From Platerodrilus igneus (taxonomy: Eukaryota > Arthropoda > Insecta > Coleoptera > Lycidae): 64,000 bases of DNA. The notes beneath the pieces were generated by a model that was not told where the DNA came from, ran no database searches, and worked only from the letters and a program-made list of their open reading frames with translations. Positions 1-11,081 of this stretch are shown here, piece after piece. Position numbers and translations under genes: made by a program. The DNA lies in the NCBI GenBank assembly GCA_036346225.1, contig JARFIW010000658.1:2542001-2606000 (forward strand), in the 5' to 3' direction. The stretch's first letter is position 1. Each line of letters opens with the position of its first letter.

Positions 1-2573
1 TTTCAAATGTAGCATTAAAAATTGTTTTTAAATGTAAAATTTCTTGGATGAATCAGGAACATCCAATTCAAAAAAATTTAAAATCGGTGAAAATAATTTG
101 CATATTTCATTTACTGTTGAAAATTGCAATTCTAAAGCCCCTAAAATATTATCAATTGTAGCATAAAAAACATTAATTCTAAAATTTCTTTCTTCTGGAT
201 TGTCACTCTGTGTAGAAAGAGGTTTTTCTTCTGCAGTTTCATCAAAAAAATATTTTTTTTAATGCGCCTTTTGTGGTCAAACTTGTTGTCAACATTTAAT
301 TCCGTTGCCACTAACCTTGCTTCACTTAAATTAAGTATCCACGATTTCCGAATTCTAGTAATTGTATTTTTTAACTGCGTAAGAAAATTTTGTTCTTGTT
401 GCAATGTTATGCCACGGCTTTGAATAATGATGTTTACTTCATTTATGGTTGCTAACATTTTAAACCAAAAAGTTGTCAACACTAAACATTCAAAAGACAA
501 AAAATATTTTATTAAGTATTTGATTTCGCTTAAGTGTGCTGCTAATAAACTACTTAACTCGGAACATTCATTTAGAGCAGTAGTCACGTCAGGTAAATGT
601 TTTATAATTGGTGTTATTGCGTCTATCCGCGAACTCCAACGAGTGTCAGATAGTGATTTTATTGCACTTTTCACATGTTTAATTAAAATACTCCATCTGC
701 TAGGGCTGGCACTAAAGAACACGTATAATCTTTGAACACAGCCAAAAAATATTTTTGTTTGAATACACATTGCTGCGGTATGTATACCTACAAGGTTTAA
801 CGAATGAGCTGCACATGGAGAGAATAAAGCTTTTTTTTTCTAATATTCGGTTTTGTACACCTTTAATTGTCCCTGCCATGTTGGCTCCGTTGTCATACCT
901 TTGGCTTTTGCAATCATCTAATGGTATTTTGTAATGCTGTTATCTTGAGCATAACATTTCACCTACGGTTTCTCCTGTTTTATTTTCAAAATCAATGAAT
1001 TCCAAAAACCTTTCCACAATTTCAAATTGTTTTTATTTTTGACAATACTTTAGGTATCTCAAAACTAAAACATTTTGCTCTTTGTGGGAAATGTCTAGAG
1101 TGGCATCGGCTATTATTGAATAATAGATAGCTTTATTTCTTTCATTCAAAATTTGTTTTAGCACCTTATTGCCACATAATTCTATAAACTCATTTAGACT
1201 TTTTCACTACATATAATGTACCTGTCCTCTGAATGATTTTCCTTCCGACTGTTGTTTTGATACTTTGGATAAATGATCTGAAGTTATACTGTCATATTTT
1301 CCCAGCAATTCAAGTGTGCCTAAAAAGTTTCCATTATGTACATTTCCGATTTCTACGGTATCGCCTTGAAAAGGTAAATTACGAGCAGCAAGAAATAATG
1401 TTACATCTAAAACTCTATACAATATTTTTTCCATCTATCACTTTCTGCTATAATCTGCATATGCAAGTCTGCATCCACTCTATAGCCTAACAAGGAACGC
1501 TGTAAAGTTTTCCAACTACAATAATTTGTTTTATATTTGTCGCTTTTTTCGTGTGCGGGGAGCTTTGTGTATAGAGCTTTCCACGTTTTTAAACCCGGAG
1601 AAAACCACTCTTTTTTCCAAAGATACTTAAGTTTGATGAATATTCTGTAAACTATCACAAAATAACATATATGAAATACAGTCCAATGATTTGTTTGATG
1701 TACTCCAAATTAACCAGTCCCTTGAGTATTTTTCCCTATTATTTGAACTTTTTGTATATAACAAATATATTTGAAAATTTTCTTTTCTTAATATCAATAG
1801 GTATACTTGAAAGCATAGTTTGTGAAAACCGCTCTCCAAAACTTGGTATCGCTGTAATAACTTTTTGGCACAAGCCGGAGTTGATAATGTCGTCATCTGA
1901 TGTATTCGAACTATAAATATTAAAATATTTAAATCTATATATAAATATTTACGTCACAGGATGAATTTGAAAGTGGGGCTTTTTTAACTGGGTATTAAAC
2001 TCACCATACTATAACAAGTTGTTTGACAAAATATTGTTGATACTTTATAAAAGTTTTAAGATAATGGTGATGGGAGATACAGGAATTTTTAAGTTTTGCA
2101 TTGTTAGTTCATAAACCATTTAATTCACCATGTATCTCTTATAACTTATAAATATCTTCACTATTTTTTACCTAGCAGTAACTGACGGATCATCAATTCG
2201 AGAGCTGGGACCAGCTCCAGCCACTGGTTCACTGTAATTACAAAGATACATGTAAACTATTAGTGTTGATATAAGAAAAATCTATTATACCTAGGAGTAT
2301 CGTGCATCAGTTCCTTGTTGTTAACAGAACCTACAACTACGTCTACATTTTCATTTTTACTATCAGTGTCCTCACTACAAAATGATAATTACAAAAATTA
2401 GCGTGATTATAATTTTACAGATAAAAGATAATTACTTACCCAATAGCGACTTTAACTTCGGTACTCAACTTAAAAAATTTGGTGATATGCTGACTTCGCT
2501 GTTCATTCTTCTTTTCTTTTCCTTCGCGAATTTTTCGCTTCTCCGCACCAGACTTATATTTTTTTTCAAACAT
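1..2573 (-). pseudogene. hAT-superfamily transposase-derived gene, zinc finger MYM-type 1-like; 3' end runs off the window
   Basis: On the minus strand the blocks appear in ZMYM1-like order. Three small N-terminal exons (2573-2172) come first, then a TTF-type zinc-finger region (about 1900-1410, with the RDWLIW motif). A DUF4371-like region follows (1434-780, with FLAARNLPFQG, NGNFLGTLELL, EFIELCGNKV and DNGANMAG). Last comes the hAT core towards the C terminus (770-1, with DTRWSSRIDAI). Stops and frameshifts near 1745, 1440, 1040 and 930 break the body, so no full transposase is made. The family is a domesticated or mobile hAT group very abundant in some insects, especially aphids. The part after about residue 200 of the last block continues beyond position 1. 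I am confident of the family and of the broken state; whether the copy was ever a host gene is unknown. Confidence 0.85.
2172..2573 (-). other. Three short 5' coding exons of the ZMYM1-like gene with intact splice sites
   Basis: Exon 1 is 2573-2440: the ATG is at 2573-2571, the peptide starts MFEKKYKSGAEKRKIREG and the donor is GG|GTAAGT. Exon 2 is 2374-2291 (acceptor TTTTGTAG, donor CTAG|GTATAA). Exon 3 is 2231-2172 (acceptor AATTACAG, donor GCTAG|GTAAAA). Exon 4 opens at 1910 after TTTATAG. The exon lengths of 134, 84 and 60 nt keep one reading frame through every junction. The Lys/Arg-rich start followed by an acidic linker is the usual N terminus of this family. Splicing is inferred from consensus and phase, not from transcripts. 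Confidence 0.75.
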
Positions 2574-2599
2574 TTTAAATTAAAACCACATTAATATTA

Positions 2600-3146
2600 A
2601 CACATAAAGTGTATTAACCAATAACGAATGCACTAACACCTTACACAGTTTGACTTAACACACAACACAACACATAATGAAAACGATGTTGCATTTGCAT
2701 TGCAAGTGCACGTGCACCAACATCCAACAAAACTACTTCTTTTCTGCGTGATTCATCCGTTCGTGCTAAGGCCGCTGTAATGTAATCTTGTAATGGAACA
2801 TGAAACTTGAAACGTCTGGAACTGGTGGGCGGTGGTGTACTCGAAATTCGAATAAAGAAGGTTACTGAAAGTTTTTCTCTTTGTTGCGCTACCAGGATAT
2901 TTCCAACTAACATAAGAAGAGAAAAGAGTTAAATCTTAAGACAGTTGAAAATTTAATTTAATATAAAACAGTATTTTTGAATTATGCAAGTATACAATTA
3001 TTTAAGCAAAGTACCTAGTCGTAGTCGCAGATATGCTTTTTTCTGTGAAAAAAGTGTAAAAAAAAAATTATTGAGCCTTGTGGGCCCCGGCATGCTGCGG
3101 GCCCCGATACTCAGGCACCAATGACCCCTCCCTCCCCCTCCCCACA

Positions 3147-3148
<2 letters not shown>
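2600..3148. other. Upstream flank of the ZMYM1-like gene; no gene recognised
   Basis: One minus-strand open frame (2913-2641) has no recognisable domain. At 3078-3104 there is a short GC-rich stretch, unusual in this AT-rich window, with an imperfect palindrome around GGCATGCTG. It might hold a 5' UTR or promoter of the minus-strand gene, but nothing in it proves that. Confidence 0.3.

Positions 3149-3201
<53 letters not shown>
3149..3201. repeat. (GT)n microsatellite
   Basis: About 26 uninterrupted GT dinucleotides. They create spurious open frames in several phases that read as Cys-Val or Thr-His runs and should not be taken as genes. Confidence 0.98.
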
Positions 3202-3202
<1 letters not shown>

Positions 3203-3705
3203 TGGTTGCTCTTCCTTGCCGAAAGACGCGATTTGAAGGTTGTAATAGATAACTGGCATTGTGACAGATTCTGTAACCGATGTTGCCACTTCTTGGTGTG
3301 GTGCCATCACAAGTTACACCTCTCCGTATCGGCGGCAAATCATTTGCAGTGTATTCAACCAGTTCACGTCGGATGCCAACGTATTTACTTCGTTGTAATA
3401 ATTATAATAATTGACTATATTGCGTTTATTAGTCGAACAATTTATTTCTACATTTATCATTTACACATTTCTAGATTGATATGCTAGTTACTTTAGATCG
3501 TTTACAGCTACAAAAATTTTTGTTTTACAACTTTGTTGCATTTGCACTGCGGTATTAAATCATGTGGAATGTTTTCTTTAGAAACTAACTTGGGCAATAA
3601 CACAATAGAACTGTCATTATAACAGCCAAAGATATTAAAATCTAAAGGTGTAAAAACCGAATTGAAAGATTGTTTCCACAGGTACGTCTGGGCTGATGCC
3701 CTTAA
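3202..3705. other. AT-rich spacer, no gene; ends at the piggyBac target TTAA
   Basis: No coding region recognised. The last four bases (3702-3705) are TTAA, the target sequence of piggyBac elements, directly before the element's inferred left end. Confidence 0.5.
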
Positions 3706-4463
3706 CCATAAAATGCATAGCGTGGGTGTTTTTGACCCAGGTGCTATTTTAAAACTTCATACTTTTAAAAATTTTATTTTATATATTTGATATTTTATGT
3801 ATGCCTTGTTTGCTTATTTGTTAATAGCTTGTAAGCGTTCTCAGTTTTCAATAAAATATATTTCTTCTGAGAAATAGACAAAAAAGATATATTGCGCTTT
3901 TTACATAGGATGGGTCTTTTTGACCCCACATTGAAATACACTTAAATATGTTTAAGAATTTGCATGAGTATTAAATTACCCTGTTTTGGTATATTTTATA
4001 GTGAATTTAAGTAATATAGAAATTATGTCGTAATAAATAGAAAATTCAGCATACTAATTAGGACAAATTCCATGAATTGTACCTACCTGCTTGCACAGGT
4101 TAATATATCCCCACCTGGCATCTATAATCAGTATTATTATAAATATATATGTGCTTCTGTAATTTATCGGTAAACATTTGGATTGTTGTTAGTTGCATTT
4201 ATCCTTGTATGTAATAAAATTGCATCAACAAGTTATAAACGAACTGTACAAGCGACCGATTTTGATTTTGAAGAAACAGTGCTACAATGGTACAACGAAG
4301 CTGAATCAGAAGATTGAAAATCCAGCAGTGATGATTCGCATCATGAAGACGATGATAGAGAAAATACATTAACTAATGTACAATTTAATAGCAGTGAAAG
4401 TGACAGCGATCAAAGCACCGACGAAAATATTCGATTTGATCGGGAACATGATAAATACATACA

Positions 4464-4757
4464 CTACATGTGATTTTCCAATGCTCCACCCGAAGGTACT
4501 ACATTGGCCAGCAAGCGAGTTTTTTTACCTGGACATTTTGAATTTTGCCGAACCCTTGCTGTTCCAAGCAAGGTAGGGATCTTTAACGTGTGTGACAACA
4601 CTCACACACGGGACCTCCATTTTACTTCTCATCCGAACGAGGGCGTATTTTTGTGAAAAATGCTCGCCTAACATTTTTCAAGCGGACCGTGTCAGGATTT
4701 GAACCCGGAACCTTGGGTGTAGTAGTCACATGCATACCAACTACGCCACGTAGCCGC
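4464..4757 (-). mobile_element. tRNA-derived SINE inside the piggyBac transposase
   Basis: Minus orientation. The head reads GCGGCTACGTGGCGTAGTTGG (A-box-like) followed by a B box of the form GGTTCAAATCC. The body contains CCTCGTTCGGATGAG and GTTAAAGATCCCTACC, and the tail ends in a short AAATCA stretch. Flanking copies of a 14-bp target (4450-4463 and 4760-4773, about AT(A/G)AATACATACA) look like a target-site duplication. Same family as the copies near 47.2, 56.1, 58.4, 60.4 and 63.8 kb. Confidence 0.85.
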
Positions 4758-4787
4758 TAATGAATACATACATTATAATTTGAATAA

Positions 4788-4838
4788 GGGCCGCTATACT
4801 TGCGGCCACGTCCCCAATGCTCCACCTAAAGGTACTAT
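4788..4838. repeat. Short remnant of a second SINE copy beside the first
   Basis: The segment holds a small palindrome (GGCCGCTATACTTGCGGCC, 4789-4807) followed by the SINE end sequence CCAATGCTCCACC. A third copy of the ATGAATACATACA target lies just beyond it (4842-4856). The arrangement is target, SINE, target, SINE remnant, target. Confidence 0.6.
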
Positions 4839-6539
4839 TGTGATGAATACATACATCCAAAAGTGAAATGAAATGGATGAAGATACCTGATAGAAAATCA
4901 AGAAAAGCTTATCTTCAAAATATCATTCGTTTTACGCCGGGTCCTTCGAAGCAAAGCGAAATTTTCACAGAAAAGAATGCTTGGAAGAAATTTATAACTA
5001 ATGACCATGATCGACGAAATCATTGTTTGTACTAATAGAGAAGCTGCTCGAACATACCTACATCGAAAGAAAGTTTGGTATCCAACCAATAAAGAAGAAA
5101 TGGAGGTGTTTATCGGATTTCTACTCATGGCTGGAGTGGAAAAAACTTGAAATTTACCAGTACGATAACTTTTTCTTGATAAACTGTCTAATCCAATCTA
5201 CAAAGCAGCCATGTCCGTGAATCATTTGAAAATATAAAACTTTTTTTGAGATTCGACGATTAGAGAACTCGGGCTTATCGGTAAGAAATAGACAATTTAG
5301 CTCCTGTAAGCCATATTTGGAACAATGTAGGAGAGTAATTGTGCCAAACAACTTGTTACAATTGATAAACAATTAGTAGGATTTAGAGGAAGATGCGGTT
5401 TTACACAATACATACCAAGCAAACCGGTAAAATATAGCATAAAAATATTTCGGTTGTGTGAAGCAGAGACTGAATATGCCATCAATGGAGATATATATTG
5501 GAAAGCAACCTGGTGCCGAAGTACAATGCAATTTGAGAATGCACGTTGTACAGTCTCTTGTACGTTCAATTCAAAATACATCAAGGAATTTAACATTAGA
5601 TAATTTTTTAACAACGTCAAATTATACGAAAAACTTTTATCTATTGGAATACCCGCTATGGGCACTATAAAAAGAACCAAAAGAGGCATACCTGCAGAGA
5701 TGTGACCCAATAGAAACAGAAAGATATTATCATCTATTTTAGGTTTTACTCAAAACATAGCTCTTGTGAGTTATGTTCCAAGGAGAAATAAATCAGTAAT
5801 TCTGCTGAGCACAAACAGTGTATAATACGACGAAGAAACAACCAGCAATAATAAAATTTTATAATGAAACAAAAGGCGGTGTGGATGTGATGGATCAAAA
5901 AATATCAAATTGCGCATGCAAGTGACAGACAAGGAGATGGTCTTATGTCATATGGAGCAACATAATAGACGTTGGAGCTCATAATGCCTATATTTTGTAC
6001 AAACAAAAATAAAGACTACAAAAGCGAAAGGTCAGACCAAAGCAGATTATATCTAAAAGAGTTAGAGAATGCCGCTTATTCTATGATATATGGAAAATCC
6101 ATCGAAGAAACCTGTTATAGATGTAATTAGATAATTTATTCAAGTGGAGGAAAAATTAGAAACAGCACCAAAAAAAACAGCAACAAGGAAACAATGTTAC
6201 TCATGTCCCCATGAAAGGATAGAAAATGCGATCGCGCATGGAATAATTGCTGTAATATTATTTGCAAGTACCACTCAGTATATACATGTACAAAATGTGT
6301 AAATAATAATTATTGTGTAGTATTTGTAAATAAAAAACCTCTTAAAACAACTTAAAGCTTTAATTATTCAATTAAAGCACATACATGTCAATGGATATCT
6401 AGTGGGTCTTTTTGACCCACGTTATGTAAATGTGTAGTGTCTGACATTCATACATTCTAGGGCTAAACAATTAAGTAAAACGCATTAGACGTACAAGGTA
6501 TTTTTGACAAATTGGTTAAAACTTAACATTTTAGAAATA

Positions 6540-6990
6540 GATTCGTAGCGGATTTCGTCGGCCGTAACTTCTTTGTTTGCAATTAGGATTGTGAACAGTT
6601 TTTCTAAAGAATCGAATTGTTCAGCAGTTAACACAAATCCACTACCAAGATGTCCAAGAGCTGTTTTGAGTCGATGCAGAAGCCAATGCCTTTAACCCTG
6701 ACTTTTTCGTGGAAATTTTCTAGTGGTGTCGCAGCCTGTGAAAGCATGTAGGGCTGACAAATGATATGACATTTCTGGGCCTAGAAAATTTGCTGCGATG
6801 TGAATAGCACGAATACATCTTTTTTCACAGCATCAATTTGCATGCACATAGCTTGACAATCTTCTTGCTCGAATTTTCTCCAGAAGTGAATTCCCAGGAC
6901 AAATACATCTGTATCCTGACTATGAATGGTAATAACCTTAGTTTTTAACTTCAAACTATAAAATATATGTGAGAACATCATAGTGTTGGC
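6540..6990 (-). pseudogene. Fragment of the widespread invertebrate protein family with a DTDV...GCDTT signature (nuclease-like, transposon-associated)
   Basis: The minus-strand frame gives IHSQDTDVFVLGIHFW, then after a frameshift LHAFTGCDTTRKF and, further on, FVLTAEQFDSLEKLF. Proteins with DTDV...LHAFTGCDTT are common in invertebrate genomes; the paired acidic motifs suggest a PIN-like nuclease fold, which is inference. Only the C-terminal half is seen, with stops. The fragment ends at about 7100 against the LTR-like unit. Confidence 0.5.
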
Positions 6991-7117
6991 TTCTAAATGA
7001 TTTGATCGCAGTTCTTAAATTTCCGACATAGTATTTCCTTTCAATAGGAAACATTGGCCTGGCTCTGCAAACTTTCCAGAAATATAAAGCTCTTGTGCAT
7101 CAGTTTGTTACGTTTTC

Positions 7118-7139
7118 GTGGCAGCCACGTTGGGCGCCA
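7118..7139 (-). promoter_or_regulatory. tRNA-Lys-type primer binding site of LTR unit A
   Basis: The minus-strand sequence TGGCGCCCAACGTGGCTG starts at 7139, next to the LTR end. TGGCGCCCAACG is complementary to the 3' end of an animal tRNA-Lys, the primer used by several insect Ty3/Gypsy elements. The sequence leaves LTR-element homology about 30 bases further on. Confidence 0.65.
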
Positions 7140-7142
7140 AAT

Positions 7143-9027
7143 TTATGCTACGTTGGCACGTAGCCGTGCGTAACCCAAAGAAAATCAAAGGAATGACCGG
7201 GCTCAATCGGAGATTAGGGGGGGGTTGTAGAAAGCAGACTGACATATGATGTATGCGGCGGTAAGGAGTTAGTAACAGTACCTGCAATAAAAGAAATTAG
7301 AATAGCAAACCTGCAATAAAAAAGATTAGTCCTGCAAACCTGAAATAAAGAAAATAAGCATAGCAGCAATGCAAAGTCTAAGTTATTCAGTACTTTGTAG
7401 AATGTAAATAAAACTGTTTAAATAAACTATATAATATAATCACAATAAAAGCATTACAAAAATTTTTATCACAAAGTGAGGTAATATTGGAGAGTAGCAG
7501 AAACGTTTCCTCACACACCAATTAAACATAAATCAGACAAAATGTTAACAAAAGATAAATAGATAAGACACAATTGATATGAGTAGTCCAGTATTGTTGA
7601 TTTTTCTTTTTGTTTTTTTTTTTTTAATAATAGCATGCACTTCTATTGTAAAAGGTAACCAAACGGCAAAGAATATTGCAAAACAAACGGATAGATATTT
7701 ACAGTAATAACAAGTATGAAATAGTTCAACTTACACAACCAGGAGCACCGGAAGAGTTTCTATAGAATTGGACTAATTCGGCTATTGATAGCCTTGCAGC
7801 TGGAGTTGGTGGAGTGTGGGGTGTCCATGGTTCCATCCCAGATCGAAAGCCTCCTGATAGCTTAGTAAGCCGGATGCACTGGTGTAGCTTGGCAAAGATT
7901 CACAGTCTATTCGCGGGGGTGGAAGTTGTGATACAACAGACAGAAACACATGCAACACATGCAACTAAGAACAATTAAAGTTAGTATAATTCCGATCCAA
8001 CCATCCGTCAAGAATTTTTCGTATTGCGGATCTGCTTCAGCAGAAAGAACTTCGTCAACTTCTGAAGCTAATTTCAGTTGGTACAGGCCTTGTTTGAATA
8101 CGGTAAAACATTTAAAAACACGATCACTCTCACAATCTCGTCTTTAAAAAAAATGTACGTTCATATTTTATTTACTTATTATTGAATGCAAGGTAAATTT
8201 AACATATCATTAATACGGAATGAGTTAAACACTTTTGCAATTTCATTTTGCAAATGTTTTAGGGAGTTTAAAACCGGACTAAAGTGGCTCTTTTAAAAAT
8301 TCTGTACAAGTTTATTGCACTTACCCTGATAAAAAAAGGACCACTAAACTAGATCGCGCACACAGTAATCCTAAAGAAGAATCGGTCAAGTTTTAGCAAG
8401 CAAGTTTTACAACGTTTATTTCCAAAAGAAAATCAACTAAAAACACAATTAGTAAAGCACGCGCAATCACCAAGTGCGTCCGTCAATGTTCCGTAAACAA
8501 GCACGTGCGGTCGAGTCAAACACGTTCGCCTATCAAGCATCTTTCCTTCAATGTAATCAGAACGACACCGCCTACAGTTAATAAACAACTTTTACCCCAC
8601 AAGAAAACTCAACTAAAAACACAGTTAGTAAAGCAACAAGGAAACAGTATTTTTAACGTAATTAATATAGAGGAACAAAGCACAAACTACAACTGCTCAT
8701 CTGTTTATATAAACTCGTTGCCATTACAACCGCTTATCGTCTATTATCTAAACTTGTATATCCACATAAGCAACAAAATTTAATTACGAGCTGTTTATCA
8801 TTTTCGATAATTACGAATAATCCTATTTAAAATTCCTTCTTGCAATTTATTTATTAATGAAAATCAATCTTCAATTAAACTATCTTTAATTAATACACAC
8901 GAGTTAAATTGCATACAATTCTGAATTATTCCTTTATACAAACAGCGATCCCAAAGAAACGATGTATTTTTAAGTACTCTAACAGAAAGGGAGCGTAAAA
9001 TGTTCAGCTATAAAAATGCCCGTTACA
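7143..9027 (-). repeat. Long terminal repeat-like unit A (minus orientation)
   Basis: Read on the minus strand it starts TGTAACGGGCATTTTTATAG at 9027 and ends ACGTAGCATAAATT at about 7143, directly before a primer binding site. Its sequence parallels unit B (9376-10914) along its length, with patches of strong identity (start, TATATAAAC region, AAGCACGTGCGGTCGAGTC, end). A TATA-like TATATAAAC lies at 8703-8711, about 320 bases inside the 5' end, as expected for a U3 promoter. At 1.9 kb it is long for an LTR. It may contain insertions relative to unit B, which is 1.5 kb. Confidence 0.6.
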
Positions 9028-9192
9028 AGTTAAGCAAATGTGATCGTGTGCATATTTACAAAGAAATTTGACTAATTCCCTTTTGTGTTCAGTACAACAC
9101 AAAATAGTTTTACTGTCCTTTGGAATTTTGGTATGTAATGTAATACTTGTTTTTGGAGGGTTGATTCCTTTACAACGCAAATACGACTCCAA
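9004..9192 (-). CDS. Small open frame with a B-box-like Cys/His pattern, unrecognised
   Basis: This 62-residue frame contains CCTEHKRELVKFLCKYAHDH followed by ICLTC. The Cys/His spacing resembles a B-box zinc finger of TRIM-type proteins, but one expected Cys position is Ala. It overlaps the start of LTR unit A by 24 bases. It could be a captured fragment or chance; no gag or pol similarity is seen. Confidence 0.3.
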   Translation of the reverse strand: MESYLRCKGINPPKTSITLHTKIPKDSKTILCCTEHKRELVKFLCKYAHDHICLTCNGHFYS

Positions 9193-9375
9193 TGTGTTAC
9201 GTTTATTCTCTGCACAAATTAATTACCCTATTTTTCTTCTTTGTTCATTCATTACTCGTTCGAATAAACTCCGTTTCAATCCTTAAATTCTACAACAACG
9301 CCTTAGTTTACTTGTTACTTCATCAGTCCGTTTGTTACGTTTTTTTTTTCGTGGCAGCCACGTTGGGCGCCAAAT
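9028..9375 (-). mobile_element. Short internal region between LTR-like units B and A, with a second primer binding site
   Basis: A second TGGCGCCCAACGTGG site starts at 9372 (minus), directly after unit B. Only about 350 bases separate the two LTR-like units, so nearly all coding sequence has been lost. No polypurine tract is visible in front of unit A at 9028. The layout is LTR B, leader, LTR A, leader fragment. Confidence 0.55.
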
Positions 9376-10914
9376 TTATGCTACGTAACACAAAGAAAGT
9401 CAAAGAAATGACCCGGTTCAATCGGAGAGTAGGGGGGGGGTTGTAGAAAGCAGACTGACCTATGATGTATGCGGCGGTAAGGAGTTAGTGACAATACCTG
9501 CAAAAAAAATAGTTAAGCAAACCTGAAAAAAAAGAATAAGTATAGCAGTAATGAAAAGTCTAAATTATTCAGTACTTTGTAGAATGAAAAAAAAGAAACT
9601 GTTTGGATAATCTATATAATATAACAACGGTAAAAGCAATACAGACAAATGTTTAGTACAAAGTGAGGTAATATTGGGGAGTAGCAGAAACGTTTCCTCA
9701 CACACCAATTAAACATAAATCAGACAAAATGCTAACAAAAGATAAATAGATAAGACACAATTGGTATGAGTAATTCAGTAGTATTGATTTTACTTTCTTT
9801 CTCTTTTTTTTCTATGTTTTAAAATAGCATGCAAGTCTATGGTAAAAGGCATCAGAACGACAAAGATATGGTAAAGCAACGAATAGATATTTAAAGTAAT
9901 AACCAGTAGGAAATAGTTCAACTTACAAGAGTCCTTCAGCAACGCCTCCTTGCAACTGAAGTGTGGGATTCAACGATGTCCTGCACTAACGAAGCACTTC
10001 ACCCTTGACTGTGAGGGTGTGGATGGAACTTATCACACGTTACACTAATTACACCTACGTATTTCACTGGGGTTAGCAGCAGACAATATTACGCGTCGGA
10101 ACTATGTAGCCTTGATAAATTTCTTAGTAATTCTATTTCCTAAGACAATAATTTCGAAATATGTTGTAGCACTAGTTTAATTTCAACTGGGACCAGATGT
10201 ATATTATTTTCATAAACATCCCAAAAAGCAGTGAGAAACTTCAACCAATACCTTAGTAAACCGGTAATTTGTTATATTTCACAAACACGAAACTTGCACA
10301 AGCAAAGATCTGTTGTAGATTCTTTGGGGTTAGAAAATTCAGAAACTACAGTATCACTGTATTTAAACAATCCAAAGTATGAACTCAACCGAAAAACAAA
10401 TAGTAAGCCACGCGTAAGCAATAAAATAATGTTCCATAAAACAAGCACGTGCGGTCGAGTCAACAAGTTCTATCACTTTTTTCCAACAGAAAAGCAACAA
10501 AAAGAACAATTAGTAAAGCTACGCGTATCACTAAAACCGTCCGACAATTTTCAAAGCAAACAGCACACCGTATTTTTAACGTAATTAATTCTATAGGATC
10601 GAAGAGTAAACTCAAACTGTTTATATAAACTCGTTGTTACCATAAACTCTTGTCGACTCTTATCTATAACTAGAAAATCAATAATATCCACTCATTATAA
10701 TACGACGCATTCACCTAAGAATGTGTTTCAATCTCGATCACCTAACCACACTATCGACTTGTAGAGAGTGAAAGTCGATAATCGCGTAATATAATATAAA
10801 GGGATTATTCGCAAACGAGTTAATAAATATAAAACATAGAGATAGTAGTTGCAGAAATGCATTTACGAATTGAGTATAAAGTAAAATGTTAAACTATTAA
10901 AAATGCCCGCTACA
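9376..10914 (-). repeat. Long terminal repeat-like unit B (minus orientation)
   Basis: Starts at 10914 with TGTAGCGGGCATTTTTAATA on the minus strand and ends at about 9376 beside the primer binding site at 9372. It shares start, TATATAAAC (about 10620-10628), a central AAGCACGTGCGGTCGAGTC block and end with unit A. The open frames inside are not gene-like. Confidence 0.6.
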
Positions 10915-11081
10915 CGTTTTACCATAAATTTTCATTTTGAACTTATTTATTTCGAAACGACAAGTGTATGCTATAATTAAATAGTCTATTTAGGTAACCT
11001 CCAATTTGTTAAACCTTTCGATAGCGTATAATTGCATCTAAATATTCGTCTACATAGTGTATTGAACTATCCAATATAAGC

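Larger units (their letters stand above)
4208..6345 (+). pseudogene. piggyBac transposase remnant
   Basis: Blocks appear in family order in changing frames. An acidic N terminus (4250-4450, FDFEETVLQWYNEAESED) is followed by the first catalytic-domain block (4880-5130, NIIRFTPGPSKQ and KEEMEVFIGFLLMAGVE). Then come the core (5240-5700, FRGRCGFTQYIPSKPVKY, IYIGKQPGAE and LTLDNFLTT), the block with GGVDVMDQK (5875-5900) and RRWSYVIWSNI (5930-5965), and a C-terminal Cys-rich tail (6190-6300, CYSCPHERIENA). PiggyBac transposases cut and paste at TTAA by DDD catalysis. Several internal stops and frameshifts plus the SINE at 4464-4757 inactivate it. Confidence 0.85.
3706..6462 (+). mobile_element. 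piggyBac-family DNA transposon, decayed, with inferred ends
   Basis: The left end follows TTAA (3702-3705) and starts CCATAAAATGCATAG. The right end, read from the other strand, starts CCCTAGAATGTATGA at 6462 and is followed outside by CTAA (6463-6466), one base from TTAA. Allowing one gap, the two ends match at most positions, and the trinucleotide order fits piggyBac termini. Inside each end lies a palindrome GGGT(C/G)TTTTTGACCC (3724-3738 and 6404-6418), with a third copy at 3912-3926. Subtracting the SINE insertion (about 0.3 kb) leaves about 2.4 kb, normal for the family. The transposase inside is broken, so the copy is dead. Confidence 0.8.

Noticed and set aside
427..735. Plus-strand open frame of 102 codons
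   Set aside because: It is the shadow of the hAT core on the opposite strand, which has clear family motifs.
3068..3487. Open frames with Thr-His and Cys-Val runs over the GT repeat
   Set aside because: They are translations of a dinucleotide repeat in different phases, with no other protein features.
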